From Chara braunii (lineage: Eukaryota > Streptophyta > Charophyceae > Charales > Characeae): a stretch of DNA of 27,674 nt. The stretch lies in the NCBI GenBank assembly GCA_003427395.1, contig BFEA01000094.1, forward strand, positions 1,956,274-1,983,947, written 5' to 3'. The stretch's first letter is position 1, and each line of letters begins with the position of its first letter. Shown in pieces: positions 10,713-19,511 of this stretch. A program made the translations under genes and the position numbers. The notes beneath the pieces were generated by a model. The model was not told the origin of the DNA and searched no databases. It saw only the letters and a program-made list of their open reading frames with translations.

Positions 10713-10985
10713 ATCTCCCAAAATTTTGCGATCTGGTCTCACCGTTAGTCGCACCGTACGGCGTTCTGGCGGCGAGTGCAATCAATTGGTGGTCCCGTTG
10801 AATACAATGGCTAACAATGTGATACGCTGCTTCCTTTTCCTCCCTTGCGGCAGCCCTTACCTACTTCGAAACAGATGTTGTTTAATAATCATGGCGCTTC
10901 TGTTGTGTGCCTGCCATGTTTTCATTGTTCATTGTACGCCTGCCATCTTTTTCCTTGTTCATTCCTTCCACCGGATGTATTGGTT

Positions 10986-11355
10986 TGCCACGTGGAAGTA
11001 GATGTTTGCTTCGCAAAAAAGAGGCAAACACCCACCCTCAACCCCCAATCATTCAATGCAACACAACAATGTAATCCCAATGCCACTCGCCAATCATAGG
11101 GTGATTCACCAAACGATGCCGCTCAGTTCTGTCCTTCGTGCATGTGTTGAACATCCAATCGATGTGATCTTCTCTCGGATGTACTACTTTGCCACGTGGA
11201 AGTAGGTATTTGCCTCACAAAAAAGAGTCGAACATCCATCCTCAACCCCCGACCATTCAATGCGACACAACAATGTAATCCCAATACCGTTCGCCAATCA
11301 TGGGGTGATTCACTAAACGATGCCACTCAGTTCTGTCCTTCGTGCATGCGCGCCC
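10986..11355. repeat. Tandem repeat with 204-bp period and a G-box in each unit
   Basis: Unit 1 starts at 10986 and unit 2 at 11190, both with TGCCACGTGGAAGTAG. Within each unit follow AAAAAAGAG, CATTCAATGC, ACACAACAATGTAATCCCAA, GCCAATCAT, and CTCAGTTCTGTCCTTCGTGC. CACGTG is the G-box bound by plant bZIP and bHLH factors, but no transcript start is visible. The second unit is cut off near 11355 by GC-rich sequence; related units reappear after 12370. Confidence 0.9.
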
Positions 11356-11950
11356 TATGTGACACCCGCGGCCTAGGCAGCGGGCATTTCGGCCGCTGCG
11401 GCTGAGAATCTCGGCCTCGGCCGCGGCCGATGAGGCCCAATTCCCGACCTGTTTTTTAATATTTTGTTTTACCCCTAAAAATACGTAAAAATATATATCG
11501 TCACAAACAGAACTGCCCGGTAAACCGTAGGGGGGTGTAGGGCTTGGAAAACCCTACACTCCTTTTTTTTTTTTTTTTGGAATCCGACTTTGTTTTAAGA
11601 TTTTTTAAAAATAAAAAACTAAATTCGCTTTTAACAAAATATATAAGCAGGAAACTTTTTTTTTCATTTTTTATCATGAGATCTATGGTCCCTGAGTTGA
11701 CCTGTTTTTTTTTCAAAAATGAATTTCTGTTTTTTGCAGGGAAATGAGGTGTTTAAAAAAAATGAAGATGCAAAATTTGACAACAAATAAACAAAAAAAG
11801 GGTTTGATTGATTGATTGATTGATTAAGTGTGAGTGCGTGTGTGTGTGTGTGTGTGCGCGCCCGCGTGTGTGTGCACGCGTGTGTGTGTGCGTGTGTGTG
11901 TGTGTGCGCACGGTGTGTGTGTGTCCGCGCTCGTGTGTGTGACTGTGCGC

Positions 11951-12023
<73 letters not shown>

Positions 12024-12063
12024 CAGGGAGGGGAGGGAGGACCCCTCCCCCACCAATCAATCA

Positions 12064-12098
<35 letters not shown>

Positions 12099-12372
12099 CA
12101 TCAATCAATCAATGATTTTTTTTTCTATTTTTTTTCATTATCTAAGGCACTCAAGAAAAACACCCCCCCCCCAAAAAAAAAAATTCTTATTTTTTTTTGT
12201 GCTCTCCTTTAGAGGACGTGGTGCGCAGGCCCCGTGCGCCGGCCGATTTCCCGCGCGCGCCCCCACTAGGCCATGGCACGGACGCGCGGGAACTCGGCCG
12301 CGGGCCCGCGGCCGGCCTCCTCGGCCACCGCCGAGGCCGCAGGATCCGCGGCCGACGGAGCCATGTAGTGCG
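11356..12372. other. Candidate 1-kb insertion with GC-rich ends
   Basis: The segment has GC-rich ends (about 11356-11432 and 12218-12372, rich in CGGCC and GCGG motifs) around an AT-rich and microsatellite interior. It separates repeat unit 2 from later related units. Short similarity of the outer ends, CCTATGTG inward from the left and ACTACATGG inward from the right, could be terminal inverted repeats but is weak. No transposase frame is visible, so a non-autonomous DNA element is only a possibility. Confidence 0.35.
11803..12113. repeat. (GATT)n - (TG)n - (CAAT)n foldback microsatellite
   Basis: GATT repeats at about 11803-11825 are followed by roughly 200 bases of TG dinucleotide with GC interruptions (11828-12022; the longest pure run is about 11952-12022), then CAAT repeats at about 12053-12113. 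The GATT and CAAT arrays are reverse complements, so the TG tract sits in the loop of a potential stem. Cys/Val and Thr/His repeat open frames across it are not genes. Confidence 0.9.
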
Positions 12373-13330
12373 CACCTACCGTCGAAGACATTCGTACAAT
12401 CATCAGAGTTGGATTACAACACTTTTCTTCCTTTCATTCTTGTTTTTGACTGTTCTTTTGTGTGTACGTTGCACACCATCAACACCATTCACACGACCGC
12501 CACATTTGAGTCATGGCATTTCCTACCCCTGCGCGCCTTAATCCTTCAACTACTATCAACAAAAATTCATCTCCCATAATGCACTCTTCGTATTCCCGGA
12601 TTATCGCAACATTTGAACGACCGTCCCTCGTACCCAATCTACTCTTCGTATTCCCGGATTACCGCAACATTTGAACGACCCTTCCTCGTACCCAATCTAC
12701 CAATGGTTTTCATACCATTCGCCAATCATGGAGAGATTAGCCAAAGAAGCCGTTTTGTTCTGCCCTTCGTACGTGCGCTGCCTGCCGACTAAGACATTCA
12801 CGCGATCAAAATCAAAAGGATTGAAGCGTTTTCCTCCCTTTCATTAACAATAAGTTCTTCTTCATTAAAATCGAACGCCCGGCCCCCAACCCCCAGCCAA
12901 TCAATGCGATCTTCTCTGAGGTGTATTCTTTGCCACGTGGAACAATAATGTAATGTACAGATGACTTATCTTCCTTTGTTGTAGCCCTCACGTACGTCGA
13001 TCCCTGTAGCAATTCTTCGTTGTCTTGGCGCACATACTTCTCCTCCCTACAGACCTCCTTTCTATATGTTGCTCCAGACAACATTGCGAGAGTATAAGGA
13101 ATCACGCTGCCACCTGGTCCACGCTTGTGGGCAAGTGCCCCTTTGATACCGTGAGGCTGTCACGGTTATGCCCGGTGAGGTACACATAGAATCGAGATGG
13201 CGTTACCCTCCTCTATCTTCCTCCTATCGCAACCCAGTCGCCACGTGGAAGGAGGATCATTGACTCCTGGAGCGCCCCAATGATCTCCACCAATGCACTC
13301 AGCTCTTCCTCACGCCAGATAGCGCGAGCG
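12373..13330. repeat. Diverged continuation of the G-box repeat array
   Basis: Parts of the 204-bp unit recur here: GCCAATCAT (near 12720), TCTGCCCTTCGTACGTGCG (near 12760), CTTCTCTG then TTTGCCACGTGGAA (12910-12940), and CGCCACGTGGAAG near 13240. A second family within the region links 12388-12440 and 12790-12846 (GACATTC ... CCTTTCATT). No gene was recognised in it. Confidence 0.6.
12583..12698. repeat. 58-bp tandem duplication
   Basis: Two adjacent units start ACTCTTCGTATTCCCGGATT at 12583 and 12641 and end CGTACCCAATCT, with about three mismatches. No coding potential is seen. Confidence 0.95.
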
Positions 13331-14164
13331 CTCCTGCCTCAGTATGCTCACTGCGCGCGCGTACGGCGCTTGGACACGTGGGGTAGATTTCGCCGTCGTC
13401 TCGCGAAGTAATGGGACCACCCCCTCACTTCTCTTACTTTACTTAGCCCACAAACATTACCCTCTTCCTCCACACCCTCTCAGTCCTCCGCTATCTTGTT
13501 TCAGTACAAATTCACCATTCACAAAGTCCCCTCGTCACTTCTGCAGCCAAGGCCACTTCAGTCAATCGCTCCACTAAATCAATGGCAGTCGTGGAGCAAA
13601 TCATACATAACAATCAGTGATCTGATCATTGCCTTAGGCATTGAAAATAGTCATTCCAGTCATTATGGGATCCGACTCATCTGAGCGAAGGCGACAGCAC
13701 CAGCCACGGGGAAGGGAATGAAAAGTGTTGGAATGGTGCTCAGGGAAGTTCCAGAACCTTGATATGTCCTTGCTTTTTCCTCTGTCTGTCTTCGTTGTCC
13801 CTTATTTTCCTTGGTAATATCAGACTCCCTATCTTTGTTTCATATTCACCCCACTAGGGGTAGTGTTTCCCAACCTCTATGCTGGTATGGCACCTTTAGT
13901 TGTGTCCCTTCCCATTGGTGCAATGTTTACGGTAGGTAAGCATCAAGATGGCCAATTTTGAAACGAGATTTCACACTTGCTTAGAGCGAACATAGTAGTG
14001 GAAGCCCCCAGCCCTAAGGGAGGGAAGGTCCCGCTCCGGAATGAACAGCAGAGGCAGGCAATTATCATAGCCGCATAGCCGATAACAGGTGGTAAAAGTT
14101 AAACTGATGGATAAGGTTTCGGATTTAAGAACAAAAGTCACGGTACTCACTTAATATACTCACC
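13331..14164. other. No recognised feature
   Basis: A short GC-rich piece with GCGCGCGTACGGCG and another CACGTG (near 13375) is followed by ordinary sequence with no convincing coding frame, RNA gene or repeat. Confidence 0.4.
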
Positions 14165-14189
14165 AAATGTCATTTTTTTTTTTTTTTCA

Positions 14190-14303
14190 AAAACAGCACC
14201 GGGACTTCCTAGGAGGTCACCCATCCCAGTACTATTCCCCACGGCGCTTAGCTTCCGAGTTTGGATGCGGTCAGGAGCATTAGCCGTGGTATGACCGTAC
14301 CAC
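14190..14303 (-). rRNA. 5S rRNA-like sequence, probably a retrocopy
   Basis: On the minus strand the sequence follows the eukaryotic 5S rRNA pattern over nearly its whole length: a start like GGTACGGTCATACCACGGC, then AAGCTAAGCGCCG (box A region), and GGGATGGGTGACCTCCTAGG followed by AAGTCCCGGTGC (box C region of the internal Pol III promoter). The 3' end departs from the usual closing-stem sequence and runs into TTTTTG, a possible Pol III terminator, then about 16 A. The flanks AAATGTCA (14165-14172) and AAATATCA (14304-14311) are a 7/8 direct repeat resembling a target-site duplication. A 5S-derived SINE or retropseudogene is more likely than a functional array gene, because only one copy is present. 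Confidence 0.85.
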
Positions 14304-14449
14304 AAATATCAAAGTCGTATCACACAACACAGCCAATTTGGACAAATAGCACAAGGGCAGCAAAGAGCAAGCAGTGAGGCATAGAGCCGCAAGGTAAAAG
14401 GCCGGCAGGCCGAAAAGCATTAAGGCAAAGGCAGCCAGGCAAAAGAGGG

Positions 14450-14560
14450 CTACTGTCTTCACCCAAATAAAACGCCCGGTAATTATCGCTGCATCTGGAC
14501 TGAAAGTTGTGCCAAATGCAGCTATAATGACCGTGCGTTCTGTTCGGGTGAAGACGGTAG
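14450..14560. mobile_element. Palindromic MITE-like element, copy 1
   Basis: The left arm begins CTACTGTCTTCACCC and the right arm ends GGGTGAAGACGGTAG; about 48 bases on each side are imperfect reverse complements. The centre is only a few bases. A related copy is at 23576-23672. TA at both outer edges could be a TA target duplication as for Tc1/mariner-type MITEs, but the second copy does not keep it on its left side. Confidence 0.8.
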
Positions 14561-14813
14561 GCAACAAGCAGCTAACTCCCCATGCAAGTAGCACGGAACA
14601 TAACGCAGCGAAGCTGAAAGGCAGTAAGGCAAATGGCAGTGAGGCAAAGCGCGGCGAGGCAACAAGGCACTGGACAAAAAGGGGCAGCAAGGCACATAGG
14701 CTGGAGGGGAGGGCACGAGGGAGTCCAGTGGGCAGAGAAACAGCACAAGGCAAAAACTACAAGCACCAAAATAAACGAAACAAAGAGCGAAAAAAAAAAA
14801 GAGAGAGATGGTG

Positions 14814-14873
14814 ACAGACTGTTTCGTCGGACTTGCACCGACTCATCAGGAGGCTGAACCCTCGACAATCTGT
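14814..14873 (-). ncRNA. Type III hammerhead ribozyme motif
   Basis: All conserved core parts are present and correctly connected on the minus strand. Stem III is 9 bp (14873-14865 with 14822-14814, one G-U pair). The cleavage triplet GTC ends at 14864. Stem I is GAGG (14863-14860) with CCTC (14853-14850), closed by a 6-base loop. The core CTGATGA is 14849-14843. Stem II is GTCGG with CCGAC (14842-14838 and 14830-14826), loop TGCAAGT, and the core GAAA is 14825-14822. Self-cleavage is predicted between 14864 and 14863. Type III hammerheads are known from plant retrozymes and viroid-like RNAs. No matching second LTR copy was found here. Confidence 0.85.
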
Positions 14874-15480
14874 GGAATCCCCGTATTGATGACTGAGTCA
14901 TGGACTCCTTTAACCCCGTTGAAGGTGGACAGCCCCCAGGCAACACCACAAATGGAACAATGGCAGCAAGACAATGACTCAACGAAGCACCAGGCAACCC
15001 TCTTTTCATGTTTGCCGGTGATGAGTAACCGGACTGGTGTCCCCAGAATATAAAGGGGTTGCCTTTACAAAAAAAGAACAGAAAAAAAAAGAAAAAAAAA
15101 AAAAACGACAACAACAACAACACTGGCAGGGAAGTCAAGTACACAGTGCCAAAGCTAACGGCATGGAACAACAGCACAAGTGGACGGGCAGCAGGGCAAC
15201 AACACAGAGAAGCGCACGGCGGCACTCGCAAAGCAGCCAAACTACACAGCATTAAAGCAAAATAATGGGAAACAAAGGACGCAGATGGGCGGCAAGGCAA
15301 CAATGCACCGAGAGATCAACTGACAAGGCAACCAAACCACACGACAAACAGACAAGTTGCAGGGAAAGACAGGGCAAGCGGGTGGGCAGCAAGGAAGCCA
15401 AGGAGCACAGACAAGGCAGTACTCAAACCCAACACGGACCAAAGCCATCCATCACCAACTCACGCCACAAGTAGAAAAAA

Positions 15481-16140
15481 ACACACACTGCTGGTTCCCA
15501 CCACCTGCTGAGCCAGGAAGCCACTCCAACGAACATCTGTTATCACCCATGGAGCTCTTCACCCACTTACATCCCGAACAGACACCCATCACCACCAGGT
15601 AAGTTCCGCTTCTCATCGCTGCCCTCCTTCCGTCATCCCCTCCCAATCCCAGCACGTCCGGCTGAACCTCCAAGTGCAGCTATGACTGCCGCAGGCAGGA
15701 CAGCTTGTCAGTGCCGGGCCCTCTCCTTCGCCTTTGTCAACGCCCCTCCTGACTCTTCAAGCTGCGCTATTTTTAGCGCTGCTGGCCAGCAACTTGTGAA
15801 CTATGGGAGATTGCAGTCCCGTCATCAGGTCAATCCATTCGGCCTCGGAAGCTGCCGGACAGCTTCCAACATTCTCATGAGCCAGGGCAGTTACTTTTGC
15901 ACCCGGGCCTTCACTTAGAGCCAGGCCAATATTGCGCAAGAGACCCCTGCTAGGTGCCGCGAAGCCTAGAGCCTCGCACTCCCACCCTCTTATGTTCAAA
16001 GCCCTCTGCAGAACCTTTGATCCCCTTGCCGTTGCTTTCCTTAAACCACTAGTACACGGCCCCAGCCTTGTAGAAATCAAACTCGTCGCCTATTCAAAAG
16101 GTCCCTTATCAGTGTTTGCACTATTATCAAATAGTGTGTG
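15481..16140. other. No recognised gene; two perfect hairpins
   Basis: A 107-codon minus-strand frame (16080-15757) is of ordinary composition but matches nothing I recognise. Within it lie two perfect inverted repeats: GCGCTA/TAGCGC with a 4-T loop (15764-15779) and GGAAGCTG/CAGCTTCC with a 5-base loop (15847-15867). An exon or pseudogene fragment cannot be excluded. Confidence 0.35.
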
Positions 16141-16146
16141 GAACCA

Positions 16147-16214
16147 ACTGGCCTAGCTCAATTGGTACACCCCTGAACTGTTGAAATATAGACCTGATTT
16201 CAAACTCCTGTGGA
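16147..16214 (+). ncRNA. tRNA-like sequence (SINE head or tRNA pseudogene)
   Basis: TAGCTCAATTGG (16154-16165) is a perfect Pol III A-box, and GATTTCAAACTCC (16196-16208) resembles a B-box. Their spacing (45 bases between the positions equivalent to T8 and T54) is right for a tRNA. The acceptor and T stems do not pair well, so a functional tRNA is unlikely. A tRNA-derived SINE or a decayed tRNA is the better explanation. Confidence 0.55.
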
Positions 16215-16425
16215 AGCAGATCAGTAAAATACTTCTGAGTTGCAGAAAGTGAGTGTCAGTACAAGAACCAACACACGGAACACATAGCCGAGATAGCACG
16301 GCGTATATATGCCTAGACCGTCTCCAAAATTTTCGAAAGATAGTAGTTCACGCACAAAAAACCATAGCCGTAGCTGTGGTCACCTCCCTCTTTGTCGCCA
16401 GAAGGAGAAGGTGCTGGCATCCCCC

Positions 16426-16470
16426 ACTAGTTTCGGTCGCTGCCAGTTCGCGACCTCATCAGGGGGATAA
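16426..16470 (-). ncRNA. Second hammerhead-like motif, probably inactive
   Basis: On the minus strand CTGATGA (16462-16456) is followed by a perfect 6-bp stem II, GGTCGC with GCGACC (16455-16450 and 16440-16435), loop GAACTGGCA, and then GAAAC. In a type I reading, ATCCCC upstream pairs with GGGGAT downstream (16424-16419) as stem I, and stem III is only AC/GT. The cleavage-site residue is then G rather than A, C or U, so cleavage is not expected. A type III reading gives only a bulged stem III and no stem I. Confidence 0.6.
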
Positions 16471-16568
16471 TTCTGAGTTACCTAGGGTTAGTCAGTTCAA
16501 ATGATGATAGCTCAAGGCCGTCGCCCTTTCAAGGGGAAAAACAAAAACCAAAACAGAAGCAAAAAAGT

Positions 16569-16921
16569 NNNNNNNNNNNNNNNNNNNNNNNNNNNNNNNN
16601 NNNNNNNNNNNNNNNNNNNNNNNNNNNNNNNNNNNNNNNNNNNNNNNNNNNNNNNNNNNNNNNNNNNNNNNNNNNNNNNNNNNNNNNNNNNNNNNNNNNN
16701 NNNNNNNNNNNNNNNNNNNNNNNNNNNNNNNNNNNNNNNNNNNNNNNNNNNNNNNNNNNNNNNNNNNNNNNNNNNNNNNNNNNNNNNNNNNNNNNNNNNN
16801 NNNNNNNNNNNNNNNNNNNNNNNNNNNNNNNNNNNNNNNNNNNNNNNNNNNNNNNNNNNNNNNNNNNNNNNNNNNNNNNNNNNNNNNNNNNNNNNNNNNN
16901 NNNNNNNNNNNNNNNNNNNNN
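16569..16921. other. Assembly gap (N)
   Basis: This is a run of N. It follows an A-rich stretch and precedes a CA repeat, so the gap probably spans simple or repetitive sequence. Open frames crossing it are meaningless. Confidence 1.
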
Positions 16922-17728
16922 GCGTGTACACACACACACACAGTTCTCAAAAGGGCTCTTTGTTCTTTTAAGTTTTAACGAAAGGTCAGGCTCCTGCTGA
17001 CATGATCATTCTCAGACAGCATAAACCTGGCCATTACAACAGCCACATTCACGTGTTCGAAGCACGAACATAGCATCATTGTGGCCGTTCTCTGTCTCAG
17101 GACCACACCGATAGTCAGCTAGGTCTTGTTTCTTCTTTTTTTCTCATCCTTGGGCAGGGGCCAAAGAAACCAGTCCTAACGAAGTATCCGTGTGGTTCCA
17201 AGATTGTTTCTTCTTTTGTGATTGTTTTGAAAATTAAGCGGTTTCTACTCTCCCCCGCCTGCATTTACACTAATGAAAATACACTCTGTTCTATTCTTTT
17301 CCTTTTCAATAAGAAAACAGCACAATTTTGGATTTACTGAAGCCACTGCAGAAACCTCAGATGCGATCAGAGTTTGAATTGCAAGAGATTGGAAAAATAC
17401 TAAAAACAAACTACAAGCCAAAAATGAGCGAGGAAATATAAACCTCGTCCACGAAGATTTCTGAAAAGAATGGATAGGTCACCTTAAACACATGCGAAAT
17501 ACAGCAAGATAACAAGTTGATTTGGAAAACTGAAGTCAACAGAGAGACAATGGAGAAGACAACCCCACGCCACTTCCACGTGCCATTAATGGGAGGGGGG
17601 GTGGGTGGGAAGGGGCCATAACTGAAAAACCTAATCAATGGCAAGTACCCAGACCCCCTTTTACCTTCGCAGCCCCTACCTAATACACAATAGTCCCCAA
17701 AACTCAGTATCCTCAGTGGTCAAGTGAA
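16922..17728. other. No recognised feature
   Basis: A short CA repeat borders the gap (16927-16942). The rest is mixed sequence without a convincing reading frame, RNA gene or repeat. Confidence 0.4.
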
Positions 17729-18013
17729 CTCCTCACCACCCCCCATCTCTGCGCTGACATGCCTTCCTAACAAAAGCAGGGGCTATACTGAGGATTACAA
17801 GCAGCAACAACTCCTCCTCGCCCCCCATCTCTGTGCTGATAAAAGTCGATTGACTTACCGTGAGGGCACGGGTGCGCAGCCCGTAGTTCGTTTGTTTCTG
17901 CGGTTCAGGAAGGGTAAGGTAGTGATTATGCTGTATGTATGTTTTGTCATGTTCGTTATACACAACTCGAAGAGTGTGTGTGTGGGGGGTGCCGGTTGGT
18001 GCTTTATTCACGA

Positions 18014-18065
18014 TGTTCATGGGACGCTGGACCCAGTTTCCAGCAGGTGGCGCTCCCCATCAATA
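18014..18065 (+). repeat. Dispersed hairpin module, copy 2
   Basis: TGGGACGCTGGACCC and TTTCCAGCAGGTGGCGC are followed by CTCCCCATCAATAGA. It is on the plus strand, opposite to copies 1, 5, 6 and 7. Instead of poly-A it is followed by a TG and GA microsatellite. Confidence 0.85.
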
Positions 18066-18076
18066 GACAGGAGAAT

Positions 18077-18119
18077 GTATGTGCGTGTGTATGTGTGTGT
18101 GTGTATGTGTGTGTGTGTA

Positions 18120-18211
<92 letters not shown>
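18077..18211. repeat. (TG)n(GA)n compound microsatellite
   Basis: TG repeats with TATG interruptions run to about 18160 and are then followed by about 50 bases of pure GA. It starts just downstream of hairpin module copy 2. Confidence 0.95.
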
Positions 18212-18215
<4 letters not shown>

Positions 18216-18503
18216 GGCCTACTCAAGCTGTGCTGATATACCTTCCTGACAAAAGCAGCGATTTGAGGAGATTCAAGGGCGATAAGAGTTGACATGGCCT
18301 ACTCAAGGCGGCCCATCGCATCTCTACATTCTGAAGGGGTTCAGCCAGGGGATACAAAAAGAGTGACATATCATTCTGATTGGCAGAAAATAGCAGCAGA
18401 ATTGTGAAGAGGCCAAAGTGTGACTAGAAATAGAGAGAAACATGGAAGAAAAGGAGAGAAATGGAATATTTAATATTAAGTAGATTGCTCCTCATGAGTA
18501 ACA

Positions 18504-18556
18504 GGGCCACCGGGCCCAGTTCCCAGCAGGTCCAGCTCCTCACTAATAGGATGGAG
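18504..18556 (+). repeat. Dispersed hairpin module, copy 3
   Basis: GGGCCACCGGGCCCAGTT, CCCAGCAGGTCCAGCTCCTC and AATAGGATGGAG match the module. Relative to the consensus stem, one A-T pair is replaced by G-C and another has become a G-T pair, so the hairpin is retained. Confidence 0.75.
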
Positions 18557-18655
18557 CCATCCAGAAAGCCATCCAGAAGCAAGGCCCAATTCTGAGGGTT
18601 CTCTCACCGCCCTCAAAATAGGGAACTTGACTACGATCTTTGTGGGGATTTTTGT

Positions 18656-18695
18656 TGGGACGTGGGACCTTGTTTCCAGCGGAAGCCGGAGCTGG
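18656..18695 (+). repeat. Dispersed hairpin module, copy 4 (diverged)
   Basis: TGGGACGTGGGACC and TTGTTTCCAGCGGAAGC followed by GGAGCTGGG align with the module but with several changes. It ends without a clear A-tail. Confidence 0.55.
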
Positions 18696-18837
18696 GTAAT
18701 GGCCGACTACATACTGTGAAGGATTGTGAGGCTCCCAGTGTGACGGTCCGTCCTTTGGGACACTCAACTTTCTGCGCCCTCTTTTTTTGCAAAGGGGTTT
18801 GTATGTGACATTGGTTTTAAATAGTCAGATCATCCCG

Positions 18838-19393
18838 GGCGTTTCACAAATCTATACCGTGTCTTACTCTGGCTTGGACCCCACTGGAAAAAGGATGACA
18901 AAGCGGCCGGACAAAAAAAACGGGCAAAGAATTTTGGAAAGCCGGAAAGCGGTTTTGCGGGGACCCCACCGCGAAAGACCAAATGTGCTTGGAAAGCCCT
19001 TTGGAAATCAGTTGACCCAATTGTTGCCTGTCTCCGTTCTTTTTTTTTCTTTTTTTTTTTTTTCTTTCTTTTTTTCTTTTTTTTTTTTGTTGTGGCAGTC
19101 TTCGTCGCTATTGGGTGGTGAGACTTTTCCAGGAACAACATGCCTTTCCCCTACCCTCCAGAGTTGGCACAAAATTGCGGCAAGGAATCCTCCCATGAGA
19201 CTTTTCCAGGCCGCAGACCAAGTGAAAACACAAAACCATGTTTTTCCAAGCAGCAATCTTCGGTCTGTGGGGTCCCAGAAAACGGTTTGCGGAAGAAATT
19301 TCACCTTTTCCTAGACCTCTGCTGCAGGTTGTGGGGTCCTGGAAACAGTTTCGCGGCAAAGTTTTTCCTTTCCGCGGTCCTGTGGGGTCCATG

Positions 19394-19396
<3 letters not shown>
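18838..19396. repeat. Degenerate GTGGGGTCC / GCGG repeat region
   Basis: TGTGGGGTCC starts units near 19267, 19331 and 19381. These contain GAAAACGGTTTGCGG and GGAAACAGTTTCGCGG. ACTTTTCCAGG occurs at about 19121 and 19200, and an inverted relative (GCGGGGACCCCACCGC) lies near 18957. A T-rich run (19040-19088) lies inside. No coding frame is convincing. Confidence 0.6.
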
Positions 19397-19427
<31 letters not shown>

Positions 19428-19454
19428 NTTTTTTTTTTCAAACAAGACTGTGCA

Positions 19455-19499
19455 GGTAGTACTAGTTGAGGTGATACAGGTCTCCCCAACTAGTATACC
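19455..19499. repeat. Inverted repeat around ACTAGTTG
   Basis: GGTAGTACTAGTTG and CAACTAGTATACC form imperfect arms around a 12-base centre, next to the A-tail of LINE copy B. Confidence 0.75.
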
Positions 19500-19511
19500 T
19501 TATGCATGTCA

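Larger units (their letters stand above)
14313..15480. repeat. GGCA-rich low-complexity tract
   Basis: The plus strand is dominated by degenerate GGCA, AAGGCA and CAGCAAGG words (14330-14750 and 15125-15430), producing several long spurious minus-strand frames rich in Cys, Leu, Pro and Ala. The tract contains the palindromic element (14450-14560) and is interrupted at about 14755-15120 by a different sequence with A-rich edges that carries the hammerhead motif. Confidence 0.6.
17729..18307. repeat. Diverged direct repeats interrupted by a hairpin module
   Basis: A C-rich segment starting CTCCTC and containing CCCCCCATCTCTG occurs at 17729 and 17811. CCTTCCTAACAAAAGCAG (near 17762) recurs as CCTTCCTGACAAAAGCAG near 18240. 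GACATGGCCTACTCAAG occurs at 18211-18227 and 18291-18307. Hairpin module copy 2 and its microsatellite tail lie between related pieces and may be a later insertion. Confidence 0.7.

Noticed and set aside
11664-12115. Long open frames of Thr-His or Cys-Val repeats
   Set aside because: They are translations of the TG microsatellite in various frames and have no other content.
14280-15448. Several long minus-strand Cys/Leu/Pro/Ala-rich frames
   Set aside because: They are produced by the degenerate GGCA-rich repeat and by the 5S and palindromic elements.
15800-15835. CTGATGA on the minus strand near 15826
   Set aside because: It lacks a stem II followed by GAAA.
15757-16080. 107-codon minus-strand open frame
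   Set aside because: Composition is normal but nothing is recognisable, and there is no supporting neighbour; kept only as a note in the region entry.
16492-16971. Open frames crossing the N gap
   Set aside because: Most of the residues are undefined; the frames exist only because N cannot encode a stop.
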